NCBI GenBank assembly: GCA_016875645.1
Contig: VGPE01000201.1
Coordinates: forward strand, 1-5,352
DNA from: Chloroflexota bacterium
GTDB taxonomy: Bacteria; Chloroflexota; Limnocylindria; Limnocylindrales; CSP1-4
Length of the DNA: 5,352 nucleotides
Reading direction: 5' to 3'
Shown here piece by piece: positions 4,283 to 5,352 of this stretch. A program made the translations under genes and the position numbers. The notes under the pieces were generated by a model. That model was not told the origin of the DNA, searched no databases, and saw only the letters and a program-made list of their open reading frames with translations. Numbering within the stretch: the stretch's first letter is position 1; the number at the start of each line of letters is the position of its first letter.

Positions 4283-5352
4283 TCAGACGTCCGAGTCGGG
4301 GAACGCGGCCTTGCGCCGCGTCATGTACTCGACGAGGGCCTCATCGACGCCGGGGTCGATGGGCGGCGCCTCGTACTCGAGGAGCATGCGCTTCCAGATC
4401 GGGTTGGCACGCTGTGCCGCGTCAAGTGAGCCGCCCTCGAGCCACTGCTCGTAACTGTTGTTGTCGGCGATCTCGGAGCGATAGAACGCGGTCTCGAAGT
4501 TGGCGAGCGTGTGAGGGTGGCCGAGGAAGTGCTGGCCGGGACCGTTGGTCAGGATCGCGTCGATCGCCTGGCCGTTCTCGGAGAGATCGATCCCCTTCAG
4601 GAATACCGCAGCCATCCCGCACTGGTCGGCGTCCATGATGAACTTCTCGTAGCCGATCGTGAGACCGCCCTCGAGCCAGCCTGCGGCGTGGAGGACGAAG
4701 TTGATGCCCGCAAGGATGGTGGCCTGGAACGTGTTTGCGCTCTCATATGCCGCCTGGGCATCGGGCACCTTTGAGGCACACAGGTTGCCGCCCGATCGGA
4801 ACGGGACTCCGAGCCGCCGCGAGAGCTGGGCAGCCGCATAGAGCAGGAGGCTGGGCTCGGGAGTGCCGAACGTGGGCGCGCCCGACTGCATCGACAACGA
4901 CGAGGCGAAGCTGCCGAACACCACCGGTGCCCCGGGTCGGACCAGCTGCACGAACGTCATGCCGGCCATGGCCTCGGCCAGCGTCTGGGCCGTCGCGGCA
5001 GCGGTCGTCACGGGCGCCATCGCGCCGGCCAGCATGAACGGCGTGACGAGCACGCCCTGGTTCGCCTCCGCGTAGGCGCGTGCTGCCCCGACCATCGTCG
5101 CGTCCCAGACCAGCGGCGAGTTCGCGTTGACCAGGCTCAGCAGGACGCAGTGATCCTCGAGATAGGGCTCGCCGAACAGGATCCGCGCCATCGCGACCGA
5201 GTCGCGTGCGCGATCGGGATGCGTCACGGAGCCCATGAACGGCTTGTCCGACCAGCGCATGTGGCTGTAGACCATGTCGAAGTGCCGCTTGTTCACGGGC
5301 AGATCGACGGGTTCGCAGACCGTGCCGCCGCTATGGTGCAGGTGCGGGCTCA
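4283..5352 (-). CDS. MttB-family trimethylamine/glycine betaine corrinoid methyltransferase, 5' end outside the window
   Basis: 355 C-terminal residues are visible; the frame is open to the right edge and reads SPHLHHSGGTVCEPVDLPVN before the GTG at 5294-5296, so that GTG is internal. The family is roughly 500 residues, so about 140-150 are missing. These enzymes are TIM-barrel proteins that move a methyl group from an N-methylated amine to a corrinoid protein. Family-like segments are RWSDKPFMGSVTHPDRA, LLSLVNANSPLVWD, SGAPTFGTPEPSLL, GGNLCASKVPDAQAAYESAN and the C-terminal GPGQHFLGHPHTLANFETAFYRS. No in-frame TAG interrupts the visible part, so it looks like a non-pyrrolysine member (the MtgB-like group, some of which use glycine betaine) rather than archaeal-type MttB. 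It stops 2 nt before the MTHFR-like gene. The exact substrate cannot be read from the sequence; the corrinoid protein gene is not in the window. Confidence 0.88.
   Translation of the reverse strand, partial: SPHLHHSGGTVCEPVDLPVNKRHFDMVYSHMRWSDKPFMGSVTHPDRARDSVAMARILFGEPYLEDHCVLLSLVNANSPLVWDATMVGAARAYAEANQGVLVTPFMLAGAMAPVTTAAATAQTLAEAMAGMTFVQLVRPGAPVVFGSFASSLSMQSGAPTFGTPEPSLLLYAAAQLSRRLGVPFRSGGNLCASKVPDAQAAYESANTFQATILAGINFVLHAAGWLEGGLTIGYEKFIMDADQCGMAAVFLKGIDLSENGQAIDAILTNGPGQHFLGHPHTLANFETAFYRSEIADNNSYEQWLEGGSLDAAQRANPIWKRMLLEYEAPPIDPGVDEALVEYMTRRKAAFPDSDV

Noticed and set aside
1..5352. CRISPR arrays, tRNA or rRNA genes, riboswitches, phage attachment sites
   Set aside because: Reading both strands showed no regularly spaced repeats, no cloverleaf-like or rRNA-like segments, and no long direct repeats beyond the IS termini and the two hairpins.

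Overview
The window is very GC-rich bacterial DNA. Codons in the real genes are strongly biased to G or C at the third position, GTG starts are common, and the hairpins are GC-only. A high-GC actinobacterium or Chloroflexota-like lineage fits, but no marker gene is present to settle it.

Left part (about 1-1465, + strand): a decayed phage lysis module. It holds an N-acetylmuramoyl-L-alanine amidase (endolysin) with a broken N-terminus and a premature TAG, then a two-helix holin-like membrane protein, then a small LuxR/GerE-type helix-turn-helix protein. The three are packed tightly (3-nt gap, then a GTGA overlap), as in an operon.

Middle (1466-2783): an almost complete IS3-family insertion sequence of the IS6110/IS986 type. 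It has 26-bp imperfect terminal inverted repeats, an intact OrfA and an OrfB with a full DD(35)E triad. OrfB is frameshifted by one missing base in a C run. The left end of the element supplies the TGA stop of the HTH gene. No target duplication is visible. To its right lies the 3' end of a truncated gene (one membrane helix plus a basic tail), followed by a strong GC-rich hairpin.

Right part (about 2930-5352): a different, chromosomal-looking context. A small membrane-protein gene on the + strand has a perfect Shine-Dalgarno sequence but a one-base frameshift. It converges, across a shared hairpin terminator, on a two-gene minus-strand operon: an MttB-family (trimethylamine/glycine betaine) corrinoid methyltransferase running off the right edge, then a methylenetetrahydrofolate reductase-like protein 2 nt downstream. 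Together they suggest capture of methyl groups from a quaternary or tertiary amine and their oxidation through tetrahydrofolate.

No wholly new system is evident. The most notable points are the MttB/MTHFR pair, and a cluster of single-base lesions (amidase N-terminus, amidase TAG, OrfB, small membrane protein). The lesions mean either real decay around the phage/IS scar or homopolymer errors in the assembly.
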